Origin: Mucilaginibacter boryungensis
GTDB taxonomy: Bacteria; Bacteroidota; Bacteroidia; Sphingobacteriales; Sphingobacteriaceae
Direction of reading: 5' to 3'
Length of the DNA: 64,000 bases
NCBI RefSeq assembly: GCF_015221995.1
Contig: NZ_JADFFM010000001.1
Location: 930,001-994,000, forward strand
The notes under the pieces: model-generated
Databases searched by the model: none
What the model saw: only the letters and a program-made list of their open reading frames with translations
Told to the model about the DNA's origin: nothing
Made by a program: the position numbers and the translations under genes
In this document: positions 63,232 to 64,000 of the stretch, piece after piece
How the letters are laid out: each line of letters opens with the position of its first letter
Numbering within the stretch: position 1 is the stretch's first letter

Positions 63232-64000
63232 TTGGAAAGCCTTTTAGCACATCAGGATCTGCAATTAGCTGGCTACACCCTCACCGCGGTGCTGGCCCCG
63301 CTTGCTGCCTTTTTGCTGAATGCTTTAGTGCTGGATAAAGGCAGCAAGATCAGCGGTTGGGTATCTACCCTGGCCATGCTGCTAAGTACAGCTTGCGCCG
63401 TAGTTGTGTTTTCAAAAGTGTGGAACAGCGGCCTATATTATCACCAGCAATATTTGTGGTTCACCATTGGCAGCACACGCATATATGCCGGTTTATTGCT
63501 GAATAACCTATCGGTTTTGTTGCTGTTGCTGGTATCGGTAATTGCGCTGCCGGTGCATATTTACGGCACGGCTTATATGAAAGGCGACCCATATTTCGGG
63601 CGTTATTTTACCTACCTCAGTTTCTTTTGCTTTAGCATGCTGGCTTTGGTTGTGGCCGATAACCTGGTGTTGGTTTATGCTTTTTGGGAGTTGGTGGGTT
63701 TCTCATCCTACCTGCTCATTGGCTTCTGGAACACGCGCGATAGGGCTGTGCAGGCTAATAAAAAAGCTTTTATCATGAACAGGATAGGCGATATCGGCCT
63801 GCTGGCCGGTATCATGATCCTGTTCGCGCAATTCCACACGTTCGATCTTGATCAATTATTTGGCAATAATGGCATGGTAATGCAGGCCATTGTTAAAAAT
63901 GGGGTATGGTTTAGTCCGTTTGGGAGTATGCCTGTGGTTTGGCAGTACATAGCTTGCGGCGGTATTATATTGGCAGTTGCGGCTAAATCGGCACAATTTC
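63232..64000 (+). CDS. nuoL: NADH-quinone oxidoreductase subunit L, 3' end cut by window
   Basis: The 256 visible residues match the N-terminal half of NuoL: helices from residue 12 onward, FGRYFTYLSFFCFSMLALVVADNLVLVYAFWELVGFSSYLLIGFW with the essential Glu of helix 5, and KAFIMNRIGDIGLL. The frame runs past the window end. The likely start is TTG at 63232, since the first in-frame ATG lies about 50 codons in. Non-ATG starts also appear in nuoH and nuoI. Confidence 0.9.
   Translation, partial: MESLLAHQDLQLAGYTLTAVLAPLAAFLLNALVLDKGSKISGWVSTLAMLLSTACAVVVFSKVWNSGLYYHQQYLWFTIGSTRIYAGLLLNNLSVLLLLLVSVIALPVHIYGTAYMKGDPYFGRYFTYLSFFCFSMLALVVADNLVLVYAFWELVGFSSYLLIGFWNTRDRAVQANKKAFIMNRIGDIGLLAGIMILFAQFHTFDLDQLFGNNGMVMQAIVKNGVWFSPFGSMPVVWQYIACGGIILAVAAKSAQF

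Noticed and set aside
1..64000. rRNA, tRNA, tmRNA, insertion sequences and prophage genes
   Set aside because: I looked through the gaps and saw no cloverleaf, no transposase or integrase, and no phage proteins. Small RNAs cannot be excluded by eye.

Overview
The window reads as one contig of a Bacteroidota chromosome, most likely family Sphingobacteriaceae (Mucilaginibacter/Pedobacter type). This rests on a SusC/SusD pair, a hybrid two-component regulator (HTCS), a 286-residue primary sigma factor without region 1.1, a PorT-type secretion protein, LytTR signalling, deoxyhypusine-synthase-like and DUF6089-type proteins, TAnnTTTG-like promoter elements and weak Shine-Dalgarno sequences. The genus is an inference from gene content and was not tested by alignment.

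Layout. (a) 1-1.7 kb: the end of a short-chain dehydrogenase-like epimerase that lacks the usual catalytic lysine, coupled to a dihydrodipicolinate-synthase-family aldolase. (b) 1.7-4.2 kb: a MarR regulator divergent from a small cluster (membrane protein, NmrA-type reductase, small ferredoxin-fold-like protein, ABM monooxygenase). Three copies of ACCAAATGGT lie in the divergent promoter. (c) 4.4-25.8 kb: a xylan utilisation locus with three GH43 enzymes, SusC/SusD, an SGNH acetylesterase, the HTCS regulator, a GH115 alpha-glucuronidase and a GH8 exo-oligoxylanase. An MmgE/PrpD protein follows. (d) 27.6-31.4 kb: a minus-strand run of a Tat-exported phosphoesterase, YceI, a c-type cytochrome and a LytS/LytTR two-component pair. 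(e) 31.6-43.8 kb: mostly housekeeping (smpB, Nramp-Usp fusion with its DtxR/MntR regulator, Lrp, ung, DHS-like, aspartate aminotransferase, rpoD, an MBL hydrolase). (f) 44-50.9 kb: a CoA-transferase A subunit, menG/ubiE with porT, an SDR, YqeY, an alpha/beta hydrolase, a CBS protein, NAD kinase and a DUF6089-like protein. (g) 51.1-59.9 kb: a beta-propeller-like protein, a solo ExbD and an NlpC/P60 hydrolase, then the envelope series uppS, bamA, two ompH/skp, murI. (h) 60.1-64 kb: the Complex I genes nuoH, I, J, K and the start of nuoL, with an extra secreted plug-like protein between nuoK and nuoL.

In the xylan locus, SusC/D would import xylo-oligosaccharides. The acetylesterase and GH115 would strip acetyl and (methyl)glucuronosyl groups, the GH43s would remove arabinose and xylose, and GH8 would shorten the main chain from its reducing end. 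The HTCS protein probably senses an oligosaccharide in the periplasm. No endo-xylanase is seen inside the window.

The most unusual points are: the plug-like gene translationally coupled into the nuo operon; a spacer architecture, seen at about ten gene borders, made of 7-10 bp words repeated in tandem or inverted; the lysine-less epimerase; the three-copy MarR operator; and a long perfect palindrome and an inverted repeat upstream of susC. No rRNA, tRNA, CRISPR array, insertion sequence or prophage was seen.
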